A stretch of 64,000 nucleotides of DNA from Bin55 sp965205965 (GTDB lineage: Bacteria > Pseudomonadota > Gammaproteobacteria > Pseudomonadales > Azotimanducaceae), in assembly GCA_965205965.1 (NCBI GenBank), contig CBDBHT010000004.1:1-64000 (forward strand). Direction: 5' to 3'. Shown piece after piece: positions 26,671-37,342 of the stretch. Both the position numbers and the translations under genes were made by a program. The notes beneath the pieces are model-generated. The model saw nothing but the letters and a program-made list of their open reading frames with translations, searched no databases and was not told the DNA's origin. Positions within the stretch are counted from its first letter, which is position 1, and each line of letters starts with the position of its first letter.

Positions 26671-27785
26671 AAGAGTTTTAGAGAAGATTTAGGCAATTTA
26701 ATGAAATTCTACCACTTCATTACCAATTGAGAATTTTAAGAGTCCATACTCATGTAGCAGGTTAAAGGCTGGTGGACAGGTATTTCATTACTCGGCTTTG
26801 CTAGTTCGGCTCGCATTTTCAGCAGAAGTGAGGGGGCTTCAAGTACATCTATCAATATAAGGTTTTCGTGCCTTCAATTTATGCATTAACAAAGAAATTC
26901 AATTGATCTAGTAAGATGGCTGGGTCTAGGCTTGGTTCATAAGTTTTTGAGTCGATACATATTGTCCCGTAAGTATGTATTCTATCGTCACTTTAAGAGG
27001 TGCCCGCCGAGGCAGGCGATGTACTGTGGTAGCATCTAGGATGATTCCGTGCTAGATTGAAAGTAGTCAATCTTAGCATGATCGGCGATTATAATCATTG
27101 TATAAGATGTGGCCAGTTCTTCCAGGATGGTGCCGGATGCGAAATCGTTAACGTGCATGATCACTGTTTAAAATCACTGCATCTACTGAAACGCTCAGTG
27201 AGTGCTACTAGTCACTACGGCAACCTGGATGTCATGGTTCCTTTCTATTATGTCGAATCTTTGTTATGTTCGTAGCGAAGGTCGATGGTCAGCGAACCCA
27301 TAGCTTCTTGGGTTCGCATTACGTGTACAACATTAATTTTAACAATTGAATTATATCTATAATTCCCTGTAACTTTTAAATTAATTAAAAATATATACTA
27401 ATCTTATAGTTTATAGATCAAGATAGAGTAGGTGGGCTGATCCGAGCCGCGGTATTCGGTTTATCGTATTACGTGGTGATACGTCAGAAACCTTGAAGAA
27501 ACAGAACACTGTTCTTCTGCATTCTTGCGCCGGTAGGCGGGCTTTTAATAGCCAACGGCCTTGTGACGCATAGTACCAGTCTCAACCTGACAATAGTAAA
27601 CTCAGTGTCCTACTGTTGTTGGCAATAGGTAGCTGCTATTATTAAGTATGGACATGCCCTAATGTGACATGTTCTTGCATTTGAGTTGCTTGTAAAAGCA
27701 TTCTTCGAATCGAGGTTCTATAGCTTGCGTAGTTAAAAATCTATCGTTTTGTCTTTGCTGATTTTTCATAGCACCGAGTATCTTC
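26671..27785. other. long intergenic region upstream of pepN
   Basis: About 1.1 kb of mostly AT-rich sequence. A 72-codon frame (27057-27275) has two Cys near its start (IRCGQFF) but no wider motif and is not called. Small inverted repeats are present: GCGAACCC/GGGTTCGC at 27292-27317 (10-base loop) and AGAACACTGTTCT at 27503-27515. No tRNA or recognised riboswitch was found. Confidence 0.5.
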
Positions 27786-30479
27786 ATGAATGAAAATCTA
27801 AAGCCGATATATCTTTCGGACTATGTCCCATATCCATTTCAGTTGTCCGAAATGGATCTGACATTTCAATTGAACGAAGGTGCTACATATGTTTCGTCTT
27901 CAGTACACTTTAAGCGATTTAACTCACCAATTAAGGATTTGGTCTTATCAGGAAGAGACCTCGAGTTGGAAAATATTGCTATCGATGGACGTGTGCTTAC
28001 CGGCAATGAATATTCCATTGACGACCAAACACTGACTATATTCAACGTACCCGATTCATTCCGGCTCAATGTAGATACGCGAATCTATCCAGAGGAAAAT
28101 ACGCATTACGATGGTCTATATATGTCACACGGCATGTACTGCACGCAGTGTGAGCCAGAAGGCTTTCGAAGAATTACCTATTTCCCAGACCGACCAGACG
28201 TGCAGTCGAATTTCAAAACTACGATTATCGCGGACCCAAAGCAGTATCCTACAATGTTGTCAAACGGAAATCTAATTGCAGATGAAGTTCTGGACGACGG
28301 CAGACGTAAGGTCACATGGCACGATCCGTTCAATAAACCTAGTTATCTTTTTGCATTGATTGCTGGCAATCTAGAGCGTCTCCGCGATACGTTCACTACG
28401 TGCTCCGGTAGAACCGTTGCACTGGAAATCTATACGGAACCACATAACGTCAAGGATTGTTCGTACGCTATGGATTCGCTCAAACGAGCCATGCGTTGGG
28501 ATGAGGATAACTACGGACGTGAATACGACTTAGACATATTCATGATTGCCGCAGTAGAACATTTCAATATGGGGGCTATGGAGAACAAAGGACTCAACAT
28601 TTTCAATACAAAAGCTTTGCTTGCCTCCCCTAATATCGCTACTGACAGTTCGTATAAAAATATTGAGCGTATCGTGGCTCATGAATACTTCCATAATTGG
28701 AGTGGAAACCGTGTGACGTGTCGCGACTGGTTTCAACTTTCATTGAAGGAAGGATTTACCGTGTATCGCGATTCGCAGTTCAGTGCTGATATGGGTTTCT
28801 CTACAGTACAGCGGATTCGCAATGTCGAAGATCTACGAACAACACAATTCCCAGAAGATGCTGGGCCTTTAGCACATCCAGTGCGACCTAATTCTTACGT
28901 TGAGATTGCCAATTTTTATACAAAGACAGTTTATGAGAAAGGTGCTGAGGTGGTACGAATGCTCCATACCTTATTGGGAGATCATAATTTCAGACGAGGT
29001 ACCGATCTGTATTTTGAAACGCATGATGGATCTCATGCGACGACGGATGACTTCGTCAATGCAATGGAAAATGTATCGGGTCAAGATCTCAGCCAATTTA
29101 GATATTGGTATTCACAATCAGGCACGCCACGGATAGCGGTTACAGAGGAACGTACGGCCTCAGGTATACGATTAACTCTCGAACAACATTGCGAGCCATC
29201 GCCCGGGCATCCAACGAAGAAAAATTTCCATATTCCCATTGCAATCGGTGCGATTGATGCGAAAGGCAATGAAGTACTGGGTGTTGCTGGGACCGGGAAC
29301 GGCTACTCAGTAGATGTGGTTGCCGATATGGAATACGACAGTTGCGACCGCGACGGGACGCTCGTAATGCATTTAAGGGAACGTAGTGCAACGATCAGTT
29401 TCAACTCAGTGCCTGACAACACGAATATTAGTTTTTTACGAGGATTCTCCGCACCAGTAATTGTCGACTATACAAGGCTAATCAAAGCGCAACAGCACAT
29501 CGCCATTTTCGATACCGATGGATTCGCCAAGTGGAATGCTGGTCAAAAATTGCTAGCAAACTACATTGCGTCAAATGGAGTTTTCTGGGACGACATCTAT
29601 TTTCTTTTCGATCATTTGACTGAAGCGGCATTAGATACATCAGCCGATTCCACTAGTGAGAGGAAGGCATTGTTAAGAGAAGTTCTAACGCTTCCACATA
29701 CAGAATCGATACTGGATGCAAATCCAGGATCAGATATTGCGGATCTCCTACGTCGAAGAGAGAAGCTAGAACTAAAGATAGCTGAATCTTTCGAGGATCG
29801 TTGGACCAAAATTACAATCGCGAACATAGCAGCTGCAAAGTACGCGCCGACTCAATCGGAAATAGCCCGCAGGTCTCTGTTCCGTGCTGCTTTTAATTAC
29901 CTGGTACTACTGCGGGACTCACGCAACGATGGTGAACTGTTCAATGAACTTCAGCGCAAATATATGGACACGGACAATTTAACGGAACGGTTAATGGTGC
30001 TCAATTTTGTGCTAAATCTTAGAAACATCGCCGAAGAGGAAATTGAGGAATTCGTGGACGTTTTTTATCAAGATTGGAGACATGAGTCGCTGATAGTGGA
30101 TCAATGGTTAGCCGCGCAGGCTCAATGTTCTCGATCGGGTGGATTAGCGCGAATTAAGAAAATTGAAAAACATGAAGCGTTCGACTACAAAATCCCTAAT
30201 CGTGTGCGTGCACTGTACAACGGGTTTACGGATCATAACGTCAGAAATTTCCATGACCAATCAGGCGATGGATATCGATTTATTGCGGAGAAAGTAGTTG
30301 AGTTAGACCAATCCAATCCGTCCGTTGCCGCAAGGGTTATGACACAGCTGTCACGATGGCAGCGATTTGACGAAAGTCGGAAGAACCTCATGTGCGAAGC
30401 ATTAGAATATATACGCTGCAATGCTCAGTCGAAAGACGTTCAAGATGTGGTTACACGAAGCCTTGCGGATAAACGGTAA
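27786..30479 (+). CDS. pepN: aminopeptidase N (M1 family)
   Basis: PepN removes N-terminal residues from peptides in the cytoplasm. The 897-residue protein has the exopeptidase motif GAMENKGLNIFN near residue 263 and the zinc site HEYFHNWSGNRVTCRDWFQL, followed by SLKEGFTVYRDSQF with the third ligand Glu, from about residue 299. The long C-terminal helical domain has normal length. The gene is whole and ends nine bases before the convergent bat operon. Confidence 0.96.
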   Translation: MNENLKPIYLSDYVPYPFQLSEMDLTFQLNEGATYVSSSVHFKRFNSPIKDLVLSGRDLELENIAIDGRVLTGNEYSIDDQTLTIFNVPDSFRLNVDTRIYPEENTHYDGLYMSHGMYCTQCEPEGFRRITYFPDRPDVQSNFKTTIIADPKQYPTMLSNGNLIADEVLDDGRRKVTWHDPFNKPSYLFALIAGNLERLRDTFTTCSGRTVALEIYTEPHNVKDCSYAMDSLKRAMRWDEDNYGREYDLDIFMIAAVEHFNMGAMENKGLNIFNTKALLASPNIATDSSYKNIERIVAHEYFHNWSGNRVTCRDWFQLSLKEGFTVYRDSQFSADMGFSTVQRIRNVEDLRTTQFPEDAGPLAHPVRPNSYVEIANFYTKTVYEKGAEVVRMLHTLLGDHNFRRGTDLYFETHDGSHATTDDFVNAMENVSGQDLSQFRYWYSQSGTPRIAVTEERTASGIRLTLEQHCEPSPGHPTKKNFHIPIAIGAIDAKGNEVLGVAGTGNGYSVDVVADMEYDSCDRDGTLVMHLRERSATISFNSVPDNTNISFLRGFSAPVIVDYTRLIKAQQHIAIFDTDGFAKWNAGQKLLANYIASNGVFWDDIYFLFDHLTEAALDTSADSTSERKALLREVLTLPHTESILDANPGSDIADLLRRREKLELKIAESFEDRWTKITIANIAAAKYAPTQSEIARRSLFRAAFNYLVLLRDSRNDGELFNELQRKYMDTDNLTERLMVLNFVLNLRNIAEEEIEEFVDVFYQDWRHESLIVDQWLAAQAQCSRSGGLARIKKIEKHEAFDYKIPNRVRALYNGFTDHNVRNFHDQSGDGYRFIAEKVVELDQSNPSVAARVMTQLSRWQRFDESRKNLMCEALEYIRCNAQSKDVQDVVTRSLADKR

Positions 30480-30488
30480 CCTACTTGT

Positions 30489-32156
30489 TTAAACGGCATG
30501 TAACGGAGGAAGTATTTCAACCTTTTCTTGCCGTTCAAGAGCGATTCGTTCTAAGACATCCATAGTTTCTTTTTTAGTCGGCGGCGGGATTTCCTGCCCG
30601 GTGCCGAAAATTGATTGGTTAATTCGTCGAAGTAATTGATGTCCTTCCACATCTGTATCGATCATGCGAGTAGCTGCATTTACGGAGATATGGAGGCGAT
30701 TAGATAACCAACCCGACATTGCTTTTCGGACTTCAGCAGGGTTGCTAGTATTCCACTTGAAGGATTCGCCCCTTGTAGTTCTATTGGGTCTTGCTAATCT
30801 CCAATGACGTCGTTGAAGAACGTATATGGCTGAGACTATTAAGGCGAGAATCCATCCTCCGGCAGTCAATGCAATGGTGCTCCCACTAGGCCATAATTGT
30901 GAAATAGGAGTTGATGGTGGAATCTCGTTATCTAATTCCGATTTCGGTGTTGGGATTGTTCCAATGTCAGGCGTAGTGTCTTGCGACAGCACCGGTGCTG
31001 GTTGAATACTACCGCCCACTTCAATTGTCTTGCTTCCAACACTAGCTGTCTCCAACTTGTGTGTATTAGTGTTCCACCAAGTAAGTTTAGTCTTGGGAAG
31101 AGTCCATGAACCGGGTTCGGTGGGCACAAGAGTGAATGTTTCTATACGTGTTCCCGCCACAGAAGTTTGTGTTAATTCTGAATCTTCGTGAGCAGGATCA
31201 GAATAAGTCTTGGCGAACGTTATTTCATCAAGTGAGATCGGTGGGATGGATGATCCCTGAGAATTTGTCGCGGTTATCGTAATCGTGCGTGTCAAGGAAT
31301 CGCCAACGTTCACTACATTGTCACTAACTCCTTCAAGATTTTCCGTAATTTTGACTGACTTCGCTGGAAACCAAGGTGTGCCACTGGGATATGAATCAGG
31401 TATTGGCAAAATTTTGATGGTTTTGGGTTCCGAAGAAACAAGAAACCGAACGAGACCTGTTTCTCCCGGTACAAAACCAGTTCCCGTTACTAGTACTGAG
31501 ACCGAAGGAATCTCCAATTTGCCACTACGCTCCGGTAGCATCAAATAATCTTGACGCATCACCTTGTATTCACGGCCGTTTCGTCTTTCACTTGCCAGAG
31601 TGGGTTCTCCTTTCGGCTGTACGAGTGCACCTTCAATCTCTATATCTAAATTAGGGGGATTTGGTTCGATATTCCTGATTTGAGAAAGGTCTATATAAAA
31701 ACTCCTTGAAATGTGTATTGGTGCTTGCACGTATTGTTCGGAGGTATCGATACTGGTCTCGAAGAACGCTACTTCTGATATTAAAGCACGAACTCCCAAG
31801 TCTAGACTTTTTACTTGAATTTGAATGGGGTCAGTCCTGTCTTGACCGATATTGAATTCTGGTATGACCAAAGCTCCCGTTCGTTTAGGTTGTAAGGTGA
31901 AAGTCCATTCGCGCGTTAATTGATACACGCCATTGCTGAAGATCATTTGTTGGCTGGTAGATGGATTTGAAACGGTGAAGTCTTTTCGTAGGGAACTAAG
32001 GTCAGGAGTAGAAACGTTAACTTGATCAGTAGAGATCGTCAGCGTAAGTGATTCGTGCTCTTTTAATGTTGTTTGGTCCACGTAGACTCCCGTCGCCGCG
32101 AACGTTGATGTACACGCCATGCAAAGAAATACCGTGAGTCGTCTATAGATCACCAA
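30489..32156 (-). CDS. batD: BatD-like protein
   Basis: BatD family proteins are exported, membrane-anchored proteins with oxygen-tolerance-type domains; their exact job is unclear. The 555-residue protein has a signal peptide (YRRLTVFLCMACTSTFAATG). Beta-rich repeats follow (TREWTFTLQPKRTGALVIPE, a typical BatD block), then a membrane helix near residue 430 (AGGWILALIVSAIYVL) and a short cytoplasmic tail. It overlaps batB by seven bases and is the last gene of the operon. Confidence 0.88.
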   Translation of the reverse strand: MVIYRRLTVFLCMACTSTFAATGVYVDQTTLKEHESLTLTISTDQVNVSTPDLSSLRKDFTVSNPSTSQQMIFSNGVYQLTREWTFTLQPKRTGALVIPEFNIGQDRTDPIQIQVKSLDLGVRALISEVAFFETSIDTSEQYVQAPIHISRSFYIDLSQIRNIEPNPPNLDIEIEGALVQPKGEPTLASERRNGREYKVMRQDYLMLPERSGKLEIPSVSVLVTGTGFVPGETGLVRFLVSSEPKTIKILPIPDSYPSGTPWFPAKSVKITENLEGVSDNVVNVGDSLTRTITITATNSQGSSIPPISLDEITFAKTYSDPAHEDSELTQTSVAGTRIETFTLVPTEPGSWTLPKTKLTWWNTNTHKLETASVGSKTIEVGGSIQPAPVLSQDTTPDIGTIPTPKSELDNEIPPSTPISQLWPSGSTIALTAGGWILALIVSAIYVLQRRHWRLARPNRTTRGESFKWNTSNPAEVRKAMSGWLSNRLHISVNAATRMIDTDVEGHQLLRRINQSIFGTGQEIPPPTKKETMDVLERIALERQEKVEILPPLHAV

Positions 32157-33982
32157 GTTCCCCCCGTATCTGATCCTCGAGATTCCCCTCGTCGCATACG
32201 CTGATTGGTCTCCTCTATAAATTTTTGACGAAGAAGATTACCTGGCTCTTCATCAAGACGACGAAGCCATCTCGCATATGCATCAGCTCTTTCTCGCTCT
32301 TCCGCACTCATATCAGATTCTTGTTGATTCTCGTTTTGGATTTCTTCTTCCTGTTGCGCTGACGAATACTCATTTTTTTCTTTTTCAGAATTATTTTCCT
32401 CTTGGGTAGATACTGTCTGTTCTTCTTGCGCTTTGCCTTCTTCGTTTCGTTGTTCGTCAGTTTCATTTGTTCCAGATTGCGCAAATGTTTGCTCATTTTC
32501 GGCAGACGTTTGTTCGGAATTGCCTAACTGAGAACCAGCCTCACTAGAACTCTGCTCCTTTTGTGAACTTTCTTGGTTTAGACCTTGATCGGGGTTGGGC
32601 TGATCCATCTGTTGATGTTCCCGTAGCTCGAGTATCCGAGCTACGAGGTCTCGATTAAACTTTGCATCCTCGTGCTCTGGATTGGTTTCAAGCACGTGGT
32701 CGTACCATTCGATCGCTTCTTCCAGCAGCCCCTGTTTTGCGAGTGCATTACCTAGGTTGTACTGGCCCGTGACCGTTCTATCACGCGAAAATAGTTCAGC
32801 TGCTCTGTCAAAGTTTCCATTTCTATAGCGGGCGACGGCTTGCCAATTTTCATCTTCAAATAGCTCTTCAGCTTCCTTGATTTTCCCTTCTCGTAAAGAT
32901 TGATGCCCTTGTTGATCTCGTGACTGCCAAATATCGGTAAACCAACCGGCATAGGAGTTTGGAGCAAGTACAAATAATAGAAGTACTACTAAAGTGCCTC
33001 TTCGACTGGCGAAGGCTAGTATGATCACAATGGGTATGATCAAGAGATAACCCATGTCGTGCCAATCGTCGAATGTCCGATCGTCAAGCAATTTTGTATC
33101 CATTTCTCCGTCAGCAAGTACGGTAAGAAAGTCGGAGTTATCCCAAGAGAGATTACTGTACTTTCCGCCTATTGACCGTGCAGCGGCTCGAAGACGGTCC
33201 ATGTCAAGTTTGGGTATGGGACGGATGCCGTTGGCGTCGCGGTAATACGTTATGACACCATCGGTTGTAGAGATAGGAATAGGGCCTCCGTTTTCCGTAC
33301 CCACTCCGAGAATTGCCAGGGGGTACTTCGAGACAGAGAATCGCTTAACGTCGCTGATCCGGCTGATGTCGTCAGTTATTAGTAAGATGCGGCCGCGATC
33401 GATATTCACGTTGGCAAGTAGATCGTTTGCGGTACGAAGTGCCGCACCAATATTGCTGCCCAGTACCGGCATTATCCCAGGGTGGAGTGATTGCATTAGG
33501 CTCAGAATCACATCGGCGTCATCCGTTAGCGGGGTTACGGCATAAGCATCACCTGCGTACACAACGAGCGCAGTAAGTCCTTCTTTGCGAGTCTTCAAGA
33601 TATCGCTAATTTTGCGCTTAGCAGCGACAATGCGAGAAGGCTTAACATCTTCGACCAACATGCTTAGAGACAGGTCTAACACGATGACTAGAGCATCGTT
33701 CTTTTGTTCAATGGGTACAGCAATCCTTTTCCAGGTAGGGCCTGCTAATGCAGTGATTGCCAGCGCAATGCCAACGGCCGCGAGAATTGGTCCGTATTGC
33801 AGCCCTTGCTTGGCGGAATCGCAAATTAGTGTCGGAAGCAGCTCAGGTGCGATAACGGAATTCCAACGGTTTGAAATCCTTCGTACATGTCTCTGAACGA
33901 AGTAGACCGCAGGGATTAGGAGTAGGCCGAGTAACCACAACGGCCGCAAGAAGTGAAATTGACTTGTGACCTCGTTAAACAC
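32150..33982 (-). CDS. batB: BatB-like VWA protein fused to BatC-like TPR tail
   Basis: The protein has two N-terminal membrane helices, a VWA domain with the metal site LVIVLDLSLSMLVEDVKPSR, a further membrane helix (LLIIPIVIILAF) and TPR units (YNLGNALAKQGLLEEAIEWY). Its last ~150 residues are a Gln/Glu/Ser-rich low-complexity stretch. BatB and BatC are separate genes in some bacteria; here they are one. GTG 33982, overlapping the batA stop, gives the usual N-terminus with FHFLRPLWLLGLLL; an in-frame ATG at 34033 is the alternative. Confidence 0.88.
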   Translation of the reverse strand: MFNEVTSQFHFLRPLWLLGLLLIPAVYFVQRHVRRISNRWNSVIAPELLPTLICDSAKQGLQYGPILAAVGIALAITALAGPTWKRIAVPIEQKNDALVIVLDLSLSMLVEDVKPSRIVAAKRKISDILKTRKEGLTALVVYAGDAYAVTPLTDDADVILSLMQSLHPGIMPVLGSNIGAALRTANDLLANVNIDRGRILLITDDISRISDVKRFSVSKYPLAILGVGTENGGPIPISTTDGVITYYRDANGIRPIPKLDMDRLRAAARSIGGKYSNLSWDNSDFLTVLADGEMDTKLLDDRTFDDWHDMGYLLIIPIVIILAFASRRGTLVVLLLFVLAPNSYAGWFTDIWQSRDQQGHQSLREGKIKEAEELFEDENWQAVARYRNGNFDRAAELFSRDRTVTGQYNLGNALAKQGLLEEAIEWYDHVLETNPEHEDAKFNRDLVARILELREHQQMDQPNPDQGLNQESSQKEQSSSEAGSQLGNSEQTSAENEQTFAQSGTNETDEQRNEEGKAQEEQTVSTQEENNSEKEKNEYSSAQQEEEIQNENQQESDMSAEERERADAYARWLRRLDEEPGNLLRQKFIEETNQRMRRGESRGSDTGGTW

Positions 33983-34970
33983 CGTTACGAACACTTGATA
34001 GCCAAAGTAAAAGCAATAAAGCCAGTCCAGCACTCAACGGCCAATAGTACAGTGCCTTTATCGGCCGAAATGTCTTGTTTTCTTGTTCCACCGGTTCCAT
34101 TTTATTGATGAGATCATAAATTTCTTGCAATTGTTCCGTGTTGGTTGCTTGAAAGTAGCGACCGCCTGTTTCCTCGGCGACCGCTTTCAACTGTTCGTTT
34201 TCTCTAGCACTAAGGGAAGGTATTAATCGATCAAGTAAGCCAAAGACCGATGGCAGCGATCTCGAAGGACTTACGCTAATTGCATGTACTTTCACATCGT
34301 AAACTGACGCCAATTCCCTAGCTTCTTCTTGCGACAGATCGCCTGCGTTTTGCTCTCCATCCGTGAGGAGAATAGCAACCCTATCGTTTTCAGAACGGTT
34401 TCGGAGGTGTTTGACCGCAAGCCCGACCGCGTCCCCAATAGCAGTCCGTTTACCTGCAATTCCAGCAGGGATGTCTTCTAGCATTCGGTTGACGGACGCG
34501 AGGTCGAACGTCAGCGGGATGTAGTAGTACGGATGGGTGCCAAACAGGATGATACCCACCCGGTCACCAGCTCGCTTTTCAAGAAAGTCTGATACTACTT
34601 CCTTAACAACGTCTAGTCGGGTTGTTTTTTGGTTTTGATATTCCATATCATCTTCTTCCATGCTTAGCGATATGTCTATGACAAGCACAAGATTGCGACC
34701 GGAGAGTGGCAACTCAACTGGCTCACCGGTGTATTGAGGTCGAGCAAGTGCGGTTATCAGCAATATCCAGCTCAGCCAGAATAAGGCTAAGTTTCGCCAT
34801 CGCCGAAGATTGTGTCGGGATACACCTATTGCAGATTCAAATTGGAACGCTTCTATTTGAGGAACTTTGAGTGCCGCTACATCTCGAGGCTCCGCAGGAG
34901 GTACAAGCCAACGAAAGATCATCGGCACGTAAATCAAAAAAAAAGCAACAGGCCATACGAATTCAAGCAT
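33975..34970 (-). CDS. batA: BatA-like VWA protein
   Basis: The 331-residue inner-membrane protein has N-terminal helices, an N-terminal LEFVWPVAFFLIYVPM segment, a VWA domain with the MIDAS motif LVIDISLSMEEDD and KRTAIGDAVGLAVKHL. A C-terminal helix (YYWPLSAGLALLLLLWL) follows. It works with BatB and the MoxR ATPase in an assembly thought to act on envelope or periplasmic proteins. It overlaps its neighbours on both sides. Confidence 0.9.
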   Translation of the reverse strand: MLEFVWPVAFFLIYVPMIFRWLVPPAEPRDVAALKVPQIEAFQFESAIGVSRHNLRRWRNLALFWLSWILLITALARPQYTGEPVELPLSGRNLVLVIDISLSMEEDDMEYQNQKTTRLDVVKEVVSDFLEKRAGDRVGIILFGTHPYYYIPLTFDLASVNRMLEDIPAGIAGKRTAIGDAVGLAVKHLRNRSENDRVAILLTDGEQNAGDLSQEEARELASVYDVKVHAISVSPSRSLPSVFGLLDRLIPSLSARENEQLKAVAEETGGRYFQATNTEQLQEIYDLINKMEPVEQENKTFRPIKALYYWPLSAGLALLLLLWLSSVRNGV

Positions 34971-35481
34971 CAGATATCCCCGATTTTCTTTTATGACGAG
35001 GGGGGCGTACGCGACCTAAGGTTTGTTCAACCAAATCAATCAGTCCTTGATCATCCATTGCGACCTGCGAAAATCGTGCGGAACCAAGGCAACGACCGGG
35101 ACCTTCCATGAAGGTAGTGCCGGGGAATCTTTTTTCCAGTTCAGATAGCCATGGGTCACTAAACAGCCGGCTAGCTCGTGTGGATGCTTCAACATGGACC
35201 ATTAATCTTTTGTATAGTTCGTTGATCTGATTTGCATACTCTCTAGCGTCCAATTTGTCCTCTTTTCGCATTACATTGGTTTGTCGTGCTAGGCGGCGAA
35301 GTAAGTGGTAAGGACGAAATAATCGATACGTTTGGTAGAGACGCCAAGCAAGCCAGATCAAAAGAATGGTAGTAATCAGCCCAAGTAGCCACCATCCTGG
35401 TGCAAGCGGCCACAAACCGGGTGCAAGCGGTTCTTGTATATCGTGCAATGCAGCCAGTGGGTCCAATGCAGAATCACTCAT
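34963..35481 (-). CDS. DUF4381 family membrane protein
   Basis: The 172-residue protein has the DUF4381 N-terminal pattern PLAALHDIQEPLAPGLWPLA, one membrane helix (WWLLGLITTILLIWLAW) and a cytoplasmic helical tail. The family is found almost only in MoxR/Bat operons. It overlaps both the DUF58 gene and batA by eight bases. Confidence 0.88.
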   Translation of the reverse strand: MSDSALDPLAALHDIQEPLAPGLWPLAPGWWLLGLITTILLIWLAWRLYQTYRLFRPYHLLRRLARQTNVMRKEDKLDAREYANQINELYKRLMVHVEASTRASRLFSDPWLSELEKRFPGTTFMEGPGRCLGSARFSQVAMDDQGLIDLVEQTLGRVRPPRHKRKSGISDA

Positions 35482-36385
35482 CTAGCCGTCGCTTCTCGAA
35501 AGATTCACTGGTAGAGAATCTCTTAAAACCAATTTGGTGGGTTCTGCAAAATGACTGTAACTTATCAACGCGTGCTTCGAAACGTGCCGAATAGATACTA
35601 CAGTTCGCAGTATTACCGCTGTCGAAGGGCATCTGACTTGTGCCATTAGTGACCGAGTACGTATTCGCTGGTGGGAGATGATGTTCCATCTCGTCGAAGA
35701 CCATAAAAAATTGAACGGAATTGGACCGAGACAATATCGCTAATCGTGTGAGAGCATCAGAGGTAAGCGTTAGAAAATCGCTAATTAGCACTATTCGATG
35801 GTTAGCTTTCGCTATCTGTCGGACTCGCTGAGACAATAGAAGCCACGGGCTTTGTTTTTGCCGACTATGGTTTTCGTCCAAAGACGAATTGACTAAGGCA
35901 TTATTGGCATTTCGGATGGCGTCAAAAAAAATAGCAACTGTGCGATTGTTCCGCTTAGGCTTGAATACCTGTGTTTCTTGAGTACCAATGACGCATCCGC
36001 CAACTCGATCTTTCATTGCAATCGTCTGCCAAGCAATTCTTGTTGCAATCTCAGCGGCAGCAACGGACTTTAAGCGTAGTTGGCTCCCAAAAAACATGGT
36101 AGGAGTTTGATCGACAACGAGCAACGTTGGCCTTTCCCGCTCCACACGAAATACTTTAGTATGAGGTGTACGTTTTCTTGCGGTGACTTTCCAATCAATA
36201 TACCGAACATCGTCGCCGGGCTGATATACCCGAACCTCATCAAGATCAATGCCTCGGCCTTTAACGCGAGAAAGTCGTTGCCCTATATGCAGTGCCCTGC
36301 GCGCGTGTTCAGGTACTTTTGAAGCATGTACAGAGATTGCCAACATCTCAGATAATTCGAAACTAACTCCCGTTAATTGAGGCAT
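35474..36385 (-). CDS. DUF58 domain protein
   Basis: The 303-residue soluble protein has the DUF58 signature GIDLDEVRVYQPGDDVRYID followed by WKVTARKRTPHTKVF. A VWA-like fold then shows ERPTLLVVDQTPTM. Members sit between the MoxR ATPase and the Bat proteins. Three bases separate it from moxR. Confidence 0.9.
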   Translation of the reverse strand: MPQLTGVSFELSEMLAISVHASKVPEHARRALHIGQRLSRVKGRGIDLDEVRVYQPGDDVRYIDWKVTARKRTPHTKVFRVERERPTLLVVDQTPTMFFGSQLRLKSVAAAEIATRIAWQTIAMKDRVGGCVIGTQETQVFKPKRNNRTVAIFFDAIRNANNALVNSSLDENHSRQKQSPWLLLSQRVRQIAKANHRIVLISDFLTLTSDALTRLAILSRSNSVQFFMVFDEMEHHLPPANTYSVTNGTSQMPFDSGNTANCSIYSARFEARVDKLQSFCRTHQIGFKRFSTSESFEKRRLDE

Positions 36386-36388
36386 GTA

Positions 36389-37342
36389 CTATGGAACGGG
36401 AACTTCATCTAACAATGTTTCTATTACGTCTTCAGAGGATAGGCCACTAGCTTCCGCATCGAATGACAATATCAATCGATGTCGCAGTACATCCGGCAGT
36501 ACGTTGAGTACATCTTCCGGTGATACGAAATCTCGGTCGTCTAACCACGCTATTGCACGGGAACATTGATCAAGTGCAATGCTTGCTCTCGGGCTTGCAC
36601 CGTAGTCGACATTTTTCATCGATTTGCGAGTGTGTATCACTAATGCCACGATAAACTTTTCCACCGGATCAGACATGTATAGTTTTGATAGTTCTTTGCG
36701 TGCTTGAAAGACTTCCTTCTCTGAGATGGCTAGCGGAGCATTGATAAGTGCCCCGCCGTCAGTTTCACTGCGGGAGATTTGTAAAATTTCGTGCTCTTTA
36801 TCTTCGCTGGGGTAGTCGATCTTGACGTGCATTAAGAAGCGATCTAGCTGGGCCTCGGGAAGCGAATAAGTGCCTTCTTGCTCGATTGGGTTTTGGGTTG
36901 CCATTACCAAGAATAAATTGGGTAGGCTATACGTTTCTCTACCGACAGTGACTTGATGTTCGGCCATACCTTCTAGAAGTGCGGATTGCACTTTAGCTGG
37001 TGCGCGGTTGATTTCGTCTGCGAGAACCAAATTATGAAATATTGGTCCCTTTCGGAAATAAAATGAACCGTCTTCAGGTCGGAATATCTCAGTGCCGGTT
37101 ACATCACTTGGCAGAAGATCGGGAGTAAATTGAATGCGGTGAAATTTCCCCTCGATGCCTTTAGCGAGTTCTTTGATAGCACGAGTCTTAGCGAGACCGG
37201 GCGCACCTTCTACGAGCAAGTGCCCGCCGCATAACATGGCTACTATCAATCTAGACATAAGCAGCTCTTGTCCTACTACGCGACTGTTGAGCCACTGGGC
37301 GAGCTTGAGCATTTTGGGTAAAGGTGATTCTTCTTGCATCAA
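36389..37342 (-). CDS. MoxR-type AAA+ ATPase
   Basis: The 317-residue protein has Walker A VEGAPGLAKTRAI, Walker B LVLADEINRAPAKVQSALLE, sensor region VMATQNPIEQEGTYSLPEAQ and DRFLMHVKIDYP. MoxR ATPases are chaperone-like and act with VWA proteins. It is the first gene of the six-gene minus-strand operon (to batD at 30489), whose promoter should lie between 37343 and 37437, facing pyrD. Confidence 0.93.
   Translation of the reverse strand: MMQEESPLPKMLKLAQWLNSRVVGQELLMSRLIVAMLCGGHLLVEGAPGLAKTRAIKELAKGIEGKFHRIQFTPDLLPSDVTGTEIFRPEDGSFYFRKGPIFHNLVLADEINRAPAKVQSALLEGMAEHQVTVGRETYSLPNLFLVMATQNPIEQEGTYSLPEAQLDRFLMHVKIDYPSEDKEHEILQISRSETDGGALINAPLAISEKEVFQARKELSKLYMSDPVEKFIVALVIHTRKSMKNVDYGASPRASIALDQCSRAIAWLDDRDFVSPEDVLNVLPDVLRHRLILSFDAEASGLSSEDVIETLLDEVPVP

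Noticed and set aside
27057..27275. A 72-codon frame with two cysteines upstream of pepN
   Set aside because: Only one Cys pair-like site, no recognisable family, and no ribosome-binding site.
27503..27515. AGAACACTGTTCT palindrome as a regulator site
   Set aside because: A single short palindrome far from the pepN start, matching no regulator consensus I can name with confidence.
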